From positions 1 through 64,000 of the forward strand of contig JABFXY010000049.1 of NCBI GenBank assembly GCA_013361525.1: a stretch of DNA of 64,000 nt. The letters run 5' to 3'. Source of the DNA: Polyangiaceae bacterium. Lineage in GTDB: Bacteria; Myxococcota_A; Polyangia; Polyangiales; Polyangiaceae. Below, one piece after another: positions 45,749-53,898 of the stretch. Below the pieces are notes generated by a model. It had not been told where the DNA came from, ran no database searches, and saw only the letters and a list, made by a program, of their open reading frames with translations. Position numbers and translations under genes: made by a program. Position 1 is the first letter of the stretch. The number at the start of each line of letters is the position of its first letter.

Positions 45749-46363
45749 TCAGGCCTTCTTGACGCGCTTGATCGGCGGAACGGCCTTGGGGGCCTCCACC
45801 TTGGGGGGGGCGGCCTTTGCGGGGGCGGCCTTCGGAGCAGCCTTTGCGGGGGCGGCCGCCGCGGAGCTACCCGGGAGCGAAAGCGTGGTGGAGCGCTTTT
45901 GGCCGGTCGCGATGAGCTGCTTGGAGTCGACCAACTTGCGGAACGCCTGAATCCAGTGCGTCTTCTCGATACCCAATGCAGCGCGAATGACCTCCGAGCG
46001 CTGGTTGGCATGGGTGCGGACGTAGCTCACGATCCGGCCAGCCATCGCGTCGATCTCCGCCGGGGAACGACGAATGCGCTTACCCGCCTTTGCCGGAGCA
46101 GCCTTGGGCGCGGCGGCCGGGGCGGCCTTCGCGGCGCCATTGGCGCCCTTGGCGCCCTTCTTCGGCGCGGGGCCACGCTTCGCGCCCGCGACGGGGAGCG
46201 AGATCGACTGACCGGCGGCAATCGCATTGCGAAGCGTCGAGTCGCCGAGAGCGCTCTTCAGGGTGTCTTGAACGGCGTTGAGGGCCGCTTCACGAAAGAG
46301 GCGCTCGATGTCGGCGGTGAACTTCTCGACGAGCTGGGTAACGGCGGGATTCGTTGTGGGCAT
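45749..46363 (-). CDS. Histone-H1-like DNA-binding protein with Ala/Lys/Pro-rich segments
   Basis: 204 residues. ATG 46363 is preferred; an upstream ATG would add 22 residues that lie in the promoter region. N-terminal helix (about 1-60, TNPAVTQLVEKFTADIERLF), then a first basic tract (KRGPAPKKGAKGANGAAKAAP), a compact central domain (about 95-160: RIRRSPAEIDAMAGRIVSYV, NQRSEVIRAALGIEKTHW, FRKLVDSKQLIATGQKR) that reads like a small winged helix, and a C-terminal AAPKAAPAKAAPPK tail. Such low-complexity basic tails are typical of H1-like/AlgP-like nucleoid proteins. I infer non-specific DNA binding and chromatin shaping. It is separated by 463 bp from the divergent gene upstream. Confidence 0.75.
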   Translation of the reverse strand: MPTTNPAVTQLVEKFTADIERLFREAALNAVQDTLKSALGDSTLRNAIAAGQSISLPVAGAKRGPAPKKGAKGANGAAKAAPAAAPKAAPAKAGKRIRRSPAEIDAMAGRIVSYVRTHANQRSEVIRAALGIEKTHWIQAFRKLVDSKQLIATGQKRSTTLSLPGSSAAAAPAKAAPKAAPAKAAPPKVEAPKAVPPIKRVKKA

Positions 46364-46826
46364 GGAATCGCCAAGAACCACATTCGCTAGTGTCACGTCA
46401 ATGGCGATTGTGATGTTCGTGCCCATCACACCCCATCAAAGTGGTGCACTGGTCCCCCATCCGAATGGACGGCCAGCCTCGCATACCGCCCGTGGGCACC
46501 CATTGAAGGGTCGCTCTCGGCGTCGCAATCGGAATGGGGCGGGACCGTACGGGCCGGGTAAGACGTGTGTGGTCTCCGGGGACACCATGTCGATCGAAGC
46601 TCGTTTTGCCGCCCATTCGGCTATCCATTCGATAGGTGGGGTGGCTTTGCGTGAGGCGCCTTCACCTCGAGACGGCAACAGTCGCATTGCTCCCACGCGC
46701 CCGCGCCAATAGCCACCGGACGCTCCGAGTCGCAGCGCCGAGGCCGGCCGGGACTGCAGCCAACCAGAACACACAAATCGCACCCTGGGGTTGACGGTCC
46801 GGCCCCATAGAGGGTCACATCGCGGC
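46364..46826. other. Divergent intergenic region, no gene seen
   Basis: 463 bp between the histone-like gene (minus) and the coiled-coil lipoprotein gene (plus). It contains an imperfect dyad around TGGTCTCCGGGGACACCA near 46570-46587 and a TTGACG at 46791-46796 without a convincing -10 partner. No frame shows the local codon bias, and no RNA gene is apparent. Confidence 0.5.
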
Positions 46827-47744
46827 GTGCGTAACCTCATGCTTGCCGTTTCACTGGTTCTCCTCGGAGTCGCGTCGACCGGCTGCGAGGAAGAGGCAAA
46901 AAGCCCCTACGACGTCGCGGTGGATCAACGATCGACCGGACTCGCGATCCCGGACCGCGTGAACCGCATCACCCAGCGCGTCCGCGACAAAGAAGAGAAG
47001 GCAAAGACGCTCATCGCCGCCATGCCGACCTCAGCGGACAAAGTCGCCGACCCGACCGATTGGGAGGTCGTGGTCGAGGTAGTCGACGCCGCCGACGCCG
47101 CCGGCAAAGACGGCGCATATGGCCTCGAGATGCGCGAAATCCAGATCGCGCAGGACTTCTTCGAGGACGAAAAAGAGGAGATCAACAAGAAGGTCGGCGG
47201 GGCCGTCGATTACGCCGCCAAGCAGAAGGGGTGTGAGGTCGATGCCTGGGGTGCCGTGAGCGGTGGATTCAAGAAGGCGATGGAGGAGCGGGTCGACGAG
47301 CGTCTCAAGAAGTACAACGACGCCTTCCTCGTCATCGAACGCAACGAGGAGTCCCTGGGAAAGAAGAACATCCCCACCCTCGAGCAAATGGCAAAAGACA
47401 TCGCCGAGGCCAGCTGGACGGTCCACTACGTGATGCCGCAGGCGAAGCTCGAGCTCGAATCGATGGCCGCGGCGGCGGCTGATGCCCGCGCCGAGATCAA
47501 GCGCACCATCGAGGAAGAGAACGCCGGCCCCAAACAGGGGGCCAAGACGACCCCCGAGATGGATAAGCGCAAGCAAGAGCGCATCAAGTTCGCCGAGGCG
47601 CAGCTCGTCAAAGCCGACCAGGCCGAAGAGGCGGCAAAAAAGAACCTCGAGGATCTCGAGCAGCGCTCGACGGACCTCAAGACCAGCTATGACGAGGCAC
47701 TCACCAAATTGAAGGACGCCCTCAAGGCGAAAAAGCCAGCGTGA
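46827..47744 (+). CDS. Coiled-coil lipoprotein of unknown function
   Basis: 305 residues from GTG 46827, which gives a compact signal MRNLMLAVSLVLLGVASTGC with Cys20; TTG 46791 or ATG 46839 are alternatives. The mature protein is long helix and heavily charged, with heptad-like segments (about 45-75 and 195-300: MDKRKQERIKFAEAQLVKA, KNLEDLEQRSTDLKTSYDEA), pointing to an elongated periplasmic coiled coil. A single further Cys is seen in KGCEVD. No family is recognised. Its stop overlaps the GTG of the lipid kinase gene (GTGA), so the two are coupled. Confidence 0.78.
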   Translation: MRNLMLAVSLVLLGVASTGCEEEAKSPYDVAVDQRSTGLAIPDRVNRITQRVRDKEEKAKTLIAAMPTSADKVADPTDWEVVVEVVDAADAAGKDGAYGLEMREIQIAQDFFEDEKEEINKKVGGAVDYAAKQKGCEVDAWGAVSGGFKKAMEERVDERLKKYNDAFLVIERNEESLGKKNIPTLEQMAKDIAEASWTVHYVMPQAKLELESMAAAAADARAEIKRTIEEENAGPKQGAKTTPEMDKRKQERIKFAEAQLVKADQAEEAAKKNLEDLEQRSTDLKTSYDEALTKLKDALKAKKPA

Positions 47745-48733
47745 CCCAAACAACCTCCGTCGCGTCGGCGCGCACGACCACTGATCGCCCCCTCGTCATC
47801 GTGAACCCGCGGGCGGGGGGTGGGCGCGCCGGACGAAACCTCGAGTCGATCCGCAAGACCGTCGAAAATGCCATCGGCGCGATCGATCTCGCGCTGACGG
47901 AGCGGCCGCGACATGCGGTCGAGCTCGCACGCGACGCCGCGAGGGACGGACGCGCGATCGTTGTCGCCACCGGCGGCGACGGGTCGATCCACGAGGTCGT
48001 CAATGGATTGATGCTCGCCCGGGAAGAGGGTCACGTCGCGACGTCCCTCGGGATCATCGGTCGCGGGACGGGGTCGGATCTTTGTAAGACGCTCGGCATC
48101 GAGCCCCGGCTCGATCGCTTCCTGTCGGTGCTCGCTGCGCGGCAGCCCCGGACGATCGACGTCGGGCGCTTTTCGTACACGGACCCGAGCGGCCGCCGCG
48201 CCCACGCCTACTTCGTAAATATTCTCTCCGCGGGAATGGGCGGGCTGGTCGACCGTTATGTGGCCGATACGGGCCGGTGGGTGTCCGGTCCGCTCGCCTA
48301 TTTCCTCGCGTCCGCGCGCGCCCTCGCGAAGAGCGAGATCGGCGTCTTGGAGGCACGAATCGAGCTCGATGGGGTCGTGCGCGAGGTCGAGCTGCGCACA
48401 CGCACCGTCGCGATCTGCAATGGTCGCTATTTCGGGTCCGGCATGCACGTCGCCCCGATGGCGCGTGTCGACGACGGCGTGTTCGACGTGGTCGATCTCG
48501 GCGGCGGCTCACGCCTCAAATACCTGGTGAGCGGCTCTGCGATCTACTCGGCGGCGCACATGAAGAGCCCCGATGTTCAGCACTTTCGCTGCAACAAAAT
48601 CGAGCTTTCGTTGAAGAACAGGGACGTGGATCCTGTGTTTCTGCTCGACGTCGACGGCGAGCCGCTCGGCGGTCTGCCGCTGTCGGTCGAGGTCGTGAAG
48701 GGCGCATTGCCGGTGCTGTTGCCCCCGAGCTGA
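47741..48733 (+). CDS. Diacylglycerol/sphingosine-kinase-like lipid kinase
   Basis: 330 residues. DagK catalytic-domain family: LVIVNPRAGGGRAG at the N-terminus, ATGGDGSIHEVVNGL (ATP-binding GGDG), GIIGRGTGSDLCKTLG (GTGND-like, here GTGSD), and the C-terminal ICNGRYFGSGMHVAPMARVDDGVFDVV. It phosphorylates a lipid head group, most often diacylglycerol or a ceramide-like lipid, at the inner membrane face. The Asn to Ser change in GTGND is seen in some family members, so it is not an obvious defect. GTG start overlapping the upstream lipoprotein stop by 4 bp; the next gene starts about 98 bp later. Confidence 0.9.
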   Translation: MTQTTSVASARTTTDRPLVIVNPRAGGGRAGRNLESIRKTVENAIGAIDLALTERPRHAVELARDAARDGRAIVVATGGDGSIHEVVNGLMLAREEGHVATSLGIIGRGTGSDLCKTLGIEPRLDRFLSVLAARQPRTIDVGRFSYTDPSGRRAHAYFVNILSAGMGGLVDRYVADTGRWVSGPLAYFLASARALAKSEIGVLEARIELDGVVREVELRTRTVAICNGRYFGSGMHVAPMARVDDGVFDVVDLGGGSRLKYLVSGSAIYSAAHMKSPDVQHFRCNKIELSLKNRDVDPVFLLDVDGEPLGGLPLSVEVVKGALPVLLPPS

Positions 48734-48831
48734 AGCGCCGGCGCGGCGCACGGCTGAGACCACCTACCTCGGACGTCAGGAACGGCGAGTGCGCGCTCGA
48801 CAGCGCGACACTTCGCGATTACTTGAGGCTC

Positions 48832-49905
48832 GTGCAACTCCTCGCTTGGGGCGGTTTCCTCCTCATGATCGCGCTGTTCCTGGCGCTCGATCTCGGGGTC
48901 TTCCACAAGACGAACGAGGTTCCGTCCGCGAAGAGCGCGCTCAAGTGGACCGGCGTCTGGTTCTGCGTCGCGATGGCGTTCAACGTCGCGGTGTACTTCC
49001 TCTACGACAAGCACGTCGCGAGCCTCGGCCTCGACGCGCCGAGCGGCTTCGTGCCGCTGAAGGGGAAGGACGCGGCCGCCTATTTCTTCAGCGGCTACTT
49101 GATGGAGTTGAGCCTCAGCCTCGACAACATCTTCGTCATCGCGCTGATCTTTCGGTACTTCAAGATCGCGGGGGAGCTGCAGCACCGCGTACTCTTCTGG
49201 GGCATTCTCGGCGCGGTCGTTTTGCGCGTGACGATGATCCTCCTCGGATCCGTTCTCATCGCGAACGTGTCGTGGTCGATCCAGGTGTTCGGCGTCATCC
49301 TCCTCTACACGGCCGTCAAGATGGCGACGTCGAAGGGCGACGACGAGTTCGACCCGGACGACAGCCGAATCGCGAAGTGGGCGCGCCGCTTCTTGCCGTT
49401 CACGACGAAGACCGACGGCTCGAAGTTCCGAATCGAGGTCGACGGCCGCAGGATGTTCACGCCGCTCTTTTTGGTCCTCATCATCGTCGAGGCCAGCGAC
49501 GTGATCTTCGCGGTGGACTCGATCCCCGCCGTGTTCGGCGTGTTCACGCCGCCCCATTACGCCGATCCGTTCATCGTCTTCACGTCGAACATCTTCGCGA
49601 TCCTCGGCCTGCGATCGCTCTACTTCGCCCTCGCGAGCCTGCTGCGTCAGTTCGCGTATCTGAAGTACAGCCTGATCCTGGTTCTCGGGTTCATCGGCGT
49701 GAAGATGCTCGTGTCGCTCTGGTGGCACCCGGCTTCGTGGATCTCGCTGACCGTCATCGTGGTGCTGCTCATCGGCGGCATTCTCGCGTCGGTGCTTTTG
49801 AAGAGCGACGAAGGCCCGGAGGAGGAACCGCCCGCCTCGACGGCCGTACCGCCCGCCGCTCCGCCGCCCGCAGTCGACGACGCCGGAGAAGCAAAGGAGT
49901 CCTGA
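48832..49905 (+). CDS. TerC/Alx-family membrane transporter
   Basis: About 357 residues with seven to nine membrane helices. Family signatures: LFLALDLGVFHK in the first helix, the acidic ELSLSLDNIFVIALIF, and EASDVIFAVDSIPAVF with IFAILGLRSLYF, placing it with Alx-type TerC proteins. Alx/TerC members are linked to manganese export and to metal loading of secreted enzymes. The start is uncertain: GTG 48832 has GAGG just upstream and matches the usual short N-terminus; TTG 48823 is an alternative. The C-terminal tail (PEEEPPASTAVPPAAPPPA) is a disordered Pro/Ala extension. One base separates the stop from the next gene's TTG start. Confidence 0.9.
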   Translation: MQLLAWGGFLLMIALFLALDLGVFHKTNEVPSAKSALKWTGVWFCVAMAFNVAVYFLYDKHVASLGLDAPSGFVPLKGKDAAAYFFSGYLMELSLSLDNIFVIALIFRYFKIAGELQHRVLFWGILGAVVLRVTMILLGSVLIANVSWSIQVFGVILLYTAVKMATSKGDDEFDPDDSRIAKWARRFLPFTTKTDGSKFRIEVDGRRMFTPLFLVLIIVEASDVIFAVDSIPAVFGVFTPPHYADPFIVFTSNIFAILGLRSLYFALASLLRQFAYLKYSLILVLGFIGVKMLVSLWWHPASWISLTVIVVLLIGGILASVLLKSDEGPEEEPPASTAVPPAAPPPAVDDAGEAKES

Positions 49906-49906
49906 G

Positions 49907-51226
49907 TTGAGCGCTCGCTTTCTGGTGGTCGGCGCCGGCGGTATCGGCGGCGTCGTCTCCGCGCACTTGAACGAACAGGGTCACGACGCGCTGACCCTGA
50001 CGAAGAATGCAATCATCGCGGACGCGGTGAATGCGAACGGGTTTCGCGTTCGTGGGGATTCGGCGCCCGGCACCGTGCGCGGCCGCGCGGTGGAGTCGCT
50101 GCCCAAAACCGCGGGGAAGTTCGATTACGTGCTCCTCGCGACCCAGCCTCCGCAGGTCGAGGAGGCGGCTCACTCGATTGTGTCCCATCTCGCCGATGAC
50201 GGCCGGGTCGTCTGCCTTCAGAACGGCCTTTGTGAAGAGCGTGTCGAGAAGATCGTCGGCACCGAGCGCGTGATCGGCGCCGTCGTCGCTTGGGGCGCGA
50301 GCATGATCGAGCCCGGTCTCTACGACCGAACGAGCGCCGGCGGGTTCCAGATTGGGCGCTTCGACGGCGCCGACGATCCGCGTCTCGCGGAGCTCGCCCA
50401 GGTGCTCGAATGCATCGGGCCCACCGTCACGACGAAGAACCTTCGCGGCTCGCGCTGGTCGAAGCTTGCTATCAATTGCGCCATTTCGTCGCTCGGGACG
50501 GTCGGCGGCGATCGCCTCGGGGTCCTCATGCGGCAGCGTCACGTGCGACGGCTCGCGCTCGAGATCATGACCGAGGTCACCGCGGTCGCGCAGGCAGCCG
50601 GTGTTCAGCTCGAGAAGGTATCGGGCACGATCGACCTCGAATGGATCGCGCTGACGCCCGCCGAACGCTCGGCAGGCCTGGGCAGCGCGAGCCTCGTCGC
50701 GAAACACGCGCTGCTGCTCGCGGTCGGTGCGCGTTATCGGAGACTGCGATCATCGATGCTCTCGGCGATCGAGCGCGGGCGCGTGCCGGCGATCGAGTTC
50801 CTCAATGGTGAGGTGACCACACGCGGCGCGGAGCTCGGCGTCGCCACGCCCATCAATGCGGCCATTCGCGACGAGGTTTTGCGCATCGCCGCCGGAAAGG
50901 CGAAGAGCTCACACGAGCTTCTCCGCTCTTTCTACGATCGGACGCGCGACCTGCTGGCCTCGCCGCCCGAGTCGTTGCGTCCGGTGCCGCAGACCCTCGT
51001 CGTCGACCGCGCGCCCGCGACGCTCGAGTCGCCGCCGCTCGCGGAAGGTTTCGCCCAATCCGAGGGTGAAGCCCGGTCAATCGACGAGACGGTGGATTCG
51101 AAGGTGGCAAAAGAGCCTCTGCCCGAGAGCGCCGCGCCGGCGACGACGGTCGACCCTTCCCCCGCGCGCACCGAAGACAGCGACACCATCGCCGACGACG
51201 CTACGACGGAGTCGAAGGGCTCCTGA
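49907..51226 (+). CDS. Ketopantoate reductase-family (PanE/ApbA) protein with C-terminal extension
   Basis: 439 residues. Residues 1-320 match the family: Rossmann loop FLVVGAGGIGGVVSAHL, LLATQPPQVEEA, CLQNGLCEERV, catalytic Lys in GSRWSKLAINCAISSLG, and PAIEFLNGEVTTRG with GVATPINAAI. The true PanE reaction is ketopantoate plus NADPH to pantoate, but many paralogues reduce other 2-keto acids, so the substrate is not certain. The last roughly 110 residues are an acidic, Pro/Ser/Ala-rich tail that looks disordered and is absent in typical PanE (about 300 residues). The start is TTG 49907 with AGGAG about 8 nt upstream, directly after the TerC gene. Confidence 0.87.
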   Translation: MSARFLVVGAGGIGGVVSAHLNEQGHDALTLTKNAIIADAVNANGFRVRGDSAPGTVRGRAVESLPKTAGKFDYVLLATQPPQVEEAAHSIVSHLADDGRVVCLQNGLCEERVEKIVGTERVIGAVVAWGASMIEPGLYDRTSAGGFQIGRFDGADDPRLAELAQVLECIGPTVTTKNLRGSRWSKLAINCAISSLGTVGGDRLGVLMRQRHVRRLALEIMTEVTAVAQAAGVQLEKVSGTIDLEWIALTPAERSAGLGSASLVAKHALLLAVGARYRRLRSSMLSAIERGRVPAIEFLNGEVTTRGAELGVATPINAAIRDEVLRIAAGKAKSSHELLRSFYDRTRDLLASPPESLRPVPQTLVVDRAPATLESPPLAEGFAQSEGEARSIDETVDSKVAKEPLPESAAPATTVDPSPARTEDSDTIADDATTESKGS

Positions 51227-51232
51227 CCGGCG

Positions 51233-53302
51233 TCAGCGCCGGACCTCGATGTCGTAGGTGCGATCGTACGCAAACACGCGTAGCCGATCGCCCGTCGCCG
51301 ATACTTCATCGGGCGCGCTCTCGAGGGGCAGCTTCGCGGCGACGGCACCTGTGTCTTTGCGCAAAAGGAACACATTGTCGGCCTCGTCGGTGAAGCCATA
51401 TCCGGTCGCGAGGTAGTCGCTCGTGATCGAGAAGGGTCCCGTGCCGTGGACGAGCGGCTGGCTTCGCCAGAGGAGCTTCTTCTTGCTGATCGAGAATGCG
51501 CTGACGAAACCCTTCTTGCCCATCATCTCGCGCGCGTACGAGCCGCCGCCGTTCGCGACGTAGAGAGTGTCGCCCTCGGCGAGCGCATAGGTGACGTCGC
51601 CGACCGCGAACTCTTTCCATTGCGGGTTGACCTTCGGCGGGTGGCGGAACGTCTCCAAGTCGAAGACGGCCTCCGTCTCGGTGCCTTTGATCACCGCCAC
51701 GTAACGGCCGCCGTACACCAAGAGGAGGCGGTCGCCGCTCGGGATGATGACCCGGAGATCGTTCATACCGTACTGGCTCGGAATGTCGACGCGGGCGCCC
51801 GGCGGCAGCTTGCCTTTCTCGAACGGTGCGATGGGCCAGGGCTTCTGCGGATCGTATTTTCCGCGCCGGACGATCCAGGGATTGCCTCCTTGTTGGCTGC
51901 TCGCCTTGACGAGCTTCGCCGTGCCGGTCGGGGCGGGACCGGCGCTTTCGGTCAATCGATATTCCCAAGCGGGCTCGTCGACCCGAGTGGGTGACACCAT
52001 CGTTAGATCGAGCGCGGGCTTTTGCTGCTGCTGTTCGAAGAACTTCACCGTGCCCTCGAACGCGCCGACCAAGAGGGGGTCGGCCTTCTCGCGGGTCAGC
52101 ATGTGAACGGCGTCCTGCAGCTTGCCGACGTCGCGCGCGTCGGACGCCGCGACGGCCGCGTCGAGGGCGCATCGAGCGGGCGCGCTCAGCGCATGCGACG
52201 CGCCTTTTCGGCTCGGCAAGGCAGGGGCAACACGTGGTGCCGGAGGCGTCGAGAAGCCGAATGCGTAATCGACGTCGTACGACCGCACGAGGAGGCGATC
52301 GTCCTTCAGGAGCAGAAGGTCGGGGCCGCTCTTGATCGGCAGTTTCTGGAGGGTCTTGCCGTTCGCGAGATCGATGAGGAAGAGGTTGTCGGGCATCGCG
52401 CTACCGCCAAAGCCCACGACGACGTGATCGCGTGTGACGGCGAACGTCCTCGCGTTCGAGACGTCGCGATCCGACGCCCATTTCAGCGCGCCGGTATTCA
52501 CGTCGAATGCGAGCAACGTCGTGTAGGGCTGCGACCCCGATTGATAGGTGCGCGTCGCAACGAGCAGGGTCGAGCCGACCACCTGCGCAAAGTCCGGCGG
52601 CGCGCTGCCGGTGGGGCCATTCATCAGCGTAAAGGCGACCAGCGCACTGTCCGGCGAGCCGACGACGAGCGCCGCGCCGAAGACGCCGATTTGGTGATCG
52701 CCGTGGTCGTGGATCTGCTGAATCGCGACGCCCTGGAACGTGCGCGGCAGATGCTCCGGAATGTCCTCCGGCCCGGGTCGCAGCGTGGGCGACGAGACAC
52801 CGTTCTTCTTCAGCCAATCGTCGACATCGACGATGAGGTTCTTCGATTCGGATATTGTTTTGAGCCTCACCGCGTCGGCGCCCGGACGCGGCTCGACGGC
52901 GTTATCGACGAAGGTCGACGATTTCGTTATCTGAAGCGGAATGGGGACGGCAGTGCGAAGCCCCGCCTCGACGTCGAGGGAGAGCTTCTCCTGTTTCTTG
53001 CGCGCAGCGATGAGGAGAACCTGCGCAGTCAGGTCTTCCGGATGTGCCTCGATCGCGGCTCGCAGCGCGACGGTCGCAGCTTTCCCGCGCCCTTCGGCGA
53101 GCGCCTCGATTCCCTTGCTCCGCGGCGACCCATCTTTGACCGGGGTGCAGGACGCAGTCTGCTCGGCGGCGACGACGCCCGACGGGCTCGCGGACGCGAC
53201 AGCGGTTGGGGCGGTGGGCTTCGGGGTGGAGGCTGGTCCCCCCGAACAAGCGCCCGCACAGCCGAGGGCGAATACGACGAAGACGCAGGCGCTGGTGCGC
53301 AT
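51233..53302 (-). CDS. PQQ-propeller-like lipoprotein
   Basis: 689 residues. Lipoprotein-type signal, with the lipid Cys at 15 or 19 (FALGCAGAC). Residues 60-110 carry a TPR-like helix pair. From about 190 on there are repeated propeller blades: AALVVGSPDSALVAFT, LLAFDVNTGALKWASD, NLFLIDLANGKTLQKLP, RYVAVIKGTETEAVFDLE, and SAFSISKKKLLWRSQ, resembling PQQ/BamB-like beta-propellers. No dehydrogenase motif is present, so I infer a scaffold or sensor role in the envelope. It converges with the PanE-like gene, with 6 bp between stops. The small helical gene upstream is 34 bp away and may be cotranscribed. Confidence 0.78.
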   Translation of the reverse strand: MRTSACVFVVFALGCAGACSGGPASTPKPTAPTAVASASPSGVVAAEQTASCTPVKDGSPRSKGIEALAEGRGKAATVALRAAIEAHPEDLTAQVLLIAARKKQEKLSLDVEAGLRTAVPIPLQITKSSTFVDNAVEPRPGADAVRLKTISESKNLIVDVDDWLKKNGVSSPTLRPGPEDIPEHLPRTFQGVAIQQIHDHGDHQIGVFGAALVVGSPDSALVAFTLMNGPTGSAPPDFAQVVGSTLLVATRTYQSGSQPYTTLLAFDVNTGALKWASDRDVSNARTFAVTRDHVVVGFGGSAMPDNLFLIDLANGKTLQKLPIKSGPDLLLLKDDRLLVRSYDVDYAFGFSTPPAPRVAPALPSRKGASHALSAPARCALDAAVAASDARDVGKLQDAVHMLTREKADPLLVGAFEGTVKFFEQQQQKPALDLTMVSPTRVDEPAWEYRLTESAGPAPTGTAKLVKASSQQGGNPWIVRRGKYDPQKPWPIAPFEKGKLPPGARVDIPSQYGMNDLRVIIPSGDRLLLVYGGRYVAVIKGTETEAVFDLETFRHPPKVNPQWKEFAVGDVTYALAEGDTLYVANGGGSYAREMMGKKGFVSAFSISKKKLLWRSQPLVHGTGPFSITSDYLATGYGFTDEADNVFLLRKDTGAVAAKLPLESAPDEVSATGDRLRVFAYDRTYDIEVRR

Positions 53303-53336
53303 GCGTCGAAGAATACCGTCGAGGCGGGGTTGTTGA

Positions 53337-53558
53337 TCAGGCTCGGAGGCGCCGCGCCTGAGCCGTGGAGAGACCCGTCAGCTTACGGAGCTCTTCCATC
53401 ATGGCCTCACGGCGGATCTTCGTCGCGACCGCGCTGACGAGCTGATTGCAGTAGACGGCGTCCCGCTTCCGACGGGGAACATCCAGCCCCAGCGCCTTTG
53501 CCAACCTCTCCACGTTCTCGATCTTCGCGCGACGGAGCAGGGACGTGTCGATCAGCAT
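53337..53558 (-). CDS. Small helical protein, unknown function
   Basis: 73 residues. Nearly every codon ends in G or C, as in the neighbouring genes, which supports real coding. The sequence is basic and helical, with ENVERLAKALGLDVPRRKRD followed by QLVSAVATKIRREAM and LTGLSTAQARRLR. The arrangement of short helices and Arg/Lys clusters suggests a small nucleic-acid-binding (SAP- or HTH-like) fold, but no family is recognised. It has no signal peptide. It lies 34 bp upstream of the PQQ-propeller lipoprotein gene, same strand, and about 50 bp from a long inverted repeat. Confidence 0.6.
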   Translation of the reverse strand: MLIDTSLLRRAKIENVERLAKALGLDVPRRKRDAVYCNQLVSAVATKIRREAMMEELRKLTGLSTAQARRLRA

Positions 53559-53612
53559 CGGTCTGCTGCTTTACACGAGCGGCTCGGTTCTGTCGAGTTT
53601 CTCCAAATCGGA

Positions 53613-53853
53613 CAAGAGAGGAGAGAGGGGTCGCCAAGGGCGCCAAGGGCAGAAGGAGAAAGAGGAGGAGGGAAACAGGGTGCGAGGGGGCGCTTCGCGC
53701 GCGGGGCGGTCGGAATTCGCTGGGTGCGCGATTCGGCGCGTTCGCCGCTGCCGCCGTTCGGAGACCGCCAGTCGCGCGACCGTGATCAATCTCTCCGCTC
53801 TTCTCCCTCCTTCTCCCCTTGGCGCCCTTGGCGACCCCTCTTCTCTCTCCTCA
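53613..53853. repeat. Long inverted repeat with identical 25-bp arms, MITE-like
   Basis: A left arm (about 53613-53672) and right arm (about 53797-53853) are reverse complements over most of their length. They share an identical 25-bp core, left 53625-53649 and right 53816-53840, containing a doubled GCCAAGGGC unit. The arms are purine-rich on one strand (GAGAGG and AGGAG runs). About 125 bp lies between the arms. It has no coding bias and sits between the small helical gene and dus. It could be a miniature mobile element, a nested pair of REP-like repeats or an mRNA-folding element. I cannot see target duplications. Confidence 0.7.
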
Positions 53854-53898
53854 GAATCCTTTTGTCGGCCGGTTTTGGGTGTGTCAGCTTCCGGCGCT

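Noticed and set aside
46791-46826. TTG at 46791 as the start of the coiled-coil lipoprotein
   Set aside because: It would add 12 mostly charged residues before the signal peptide; GTG 46827 gives a normal lipoprotein signal. Not fully excluded.
53616-53850. Reading the inverted repeat as an ordinary terminator or as an N-terminal extension of dus
   Set aside because: It is far too long for a terminator and the translated extension is low-complexity Arg/Gly/Glu; the dus family start matches ATG 53899.
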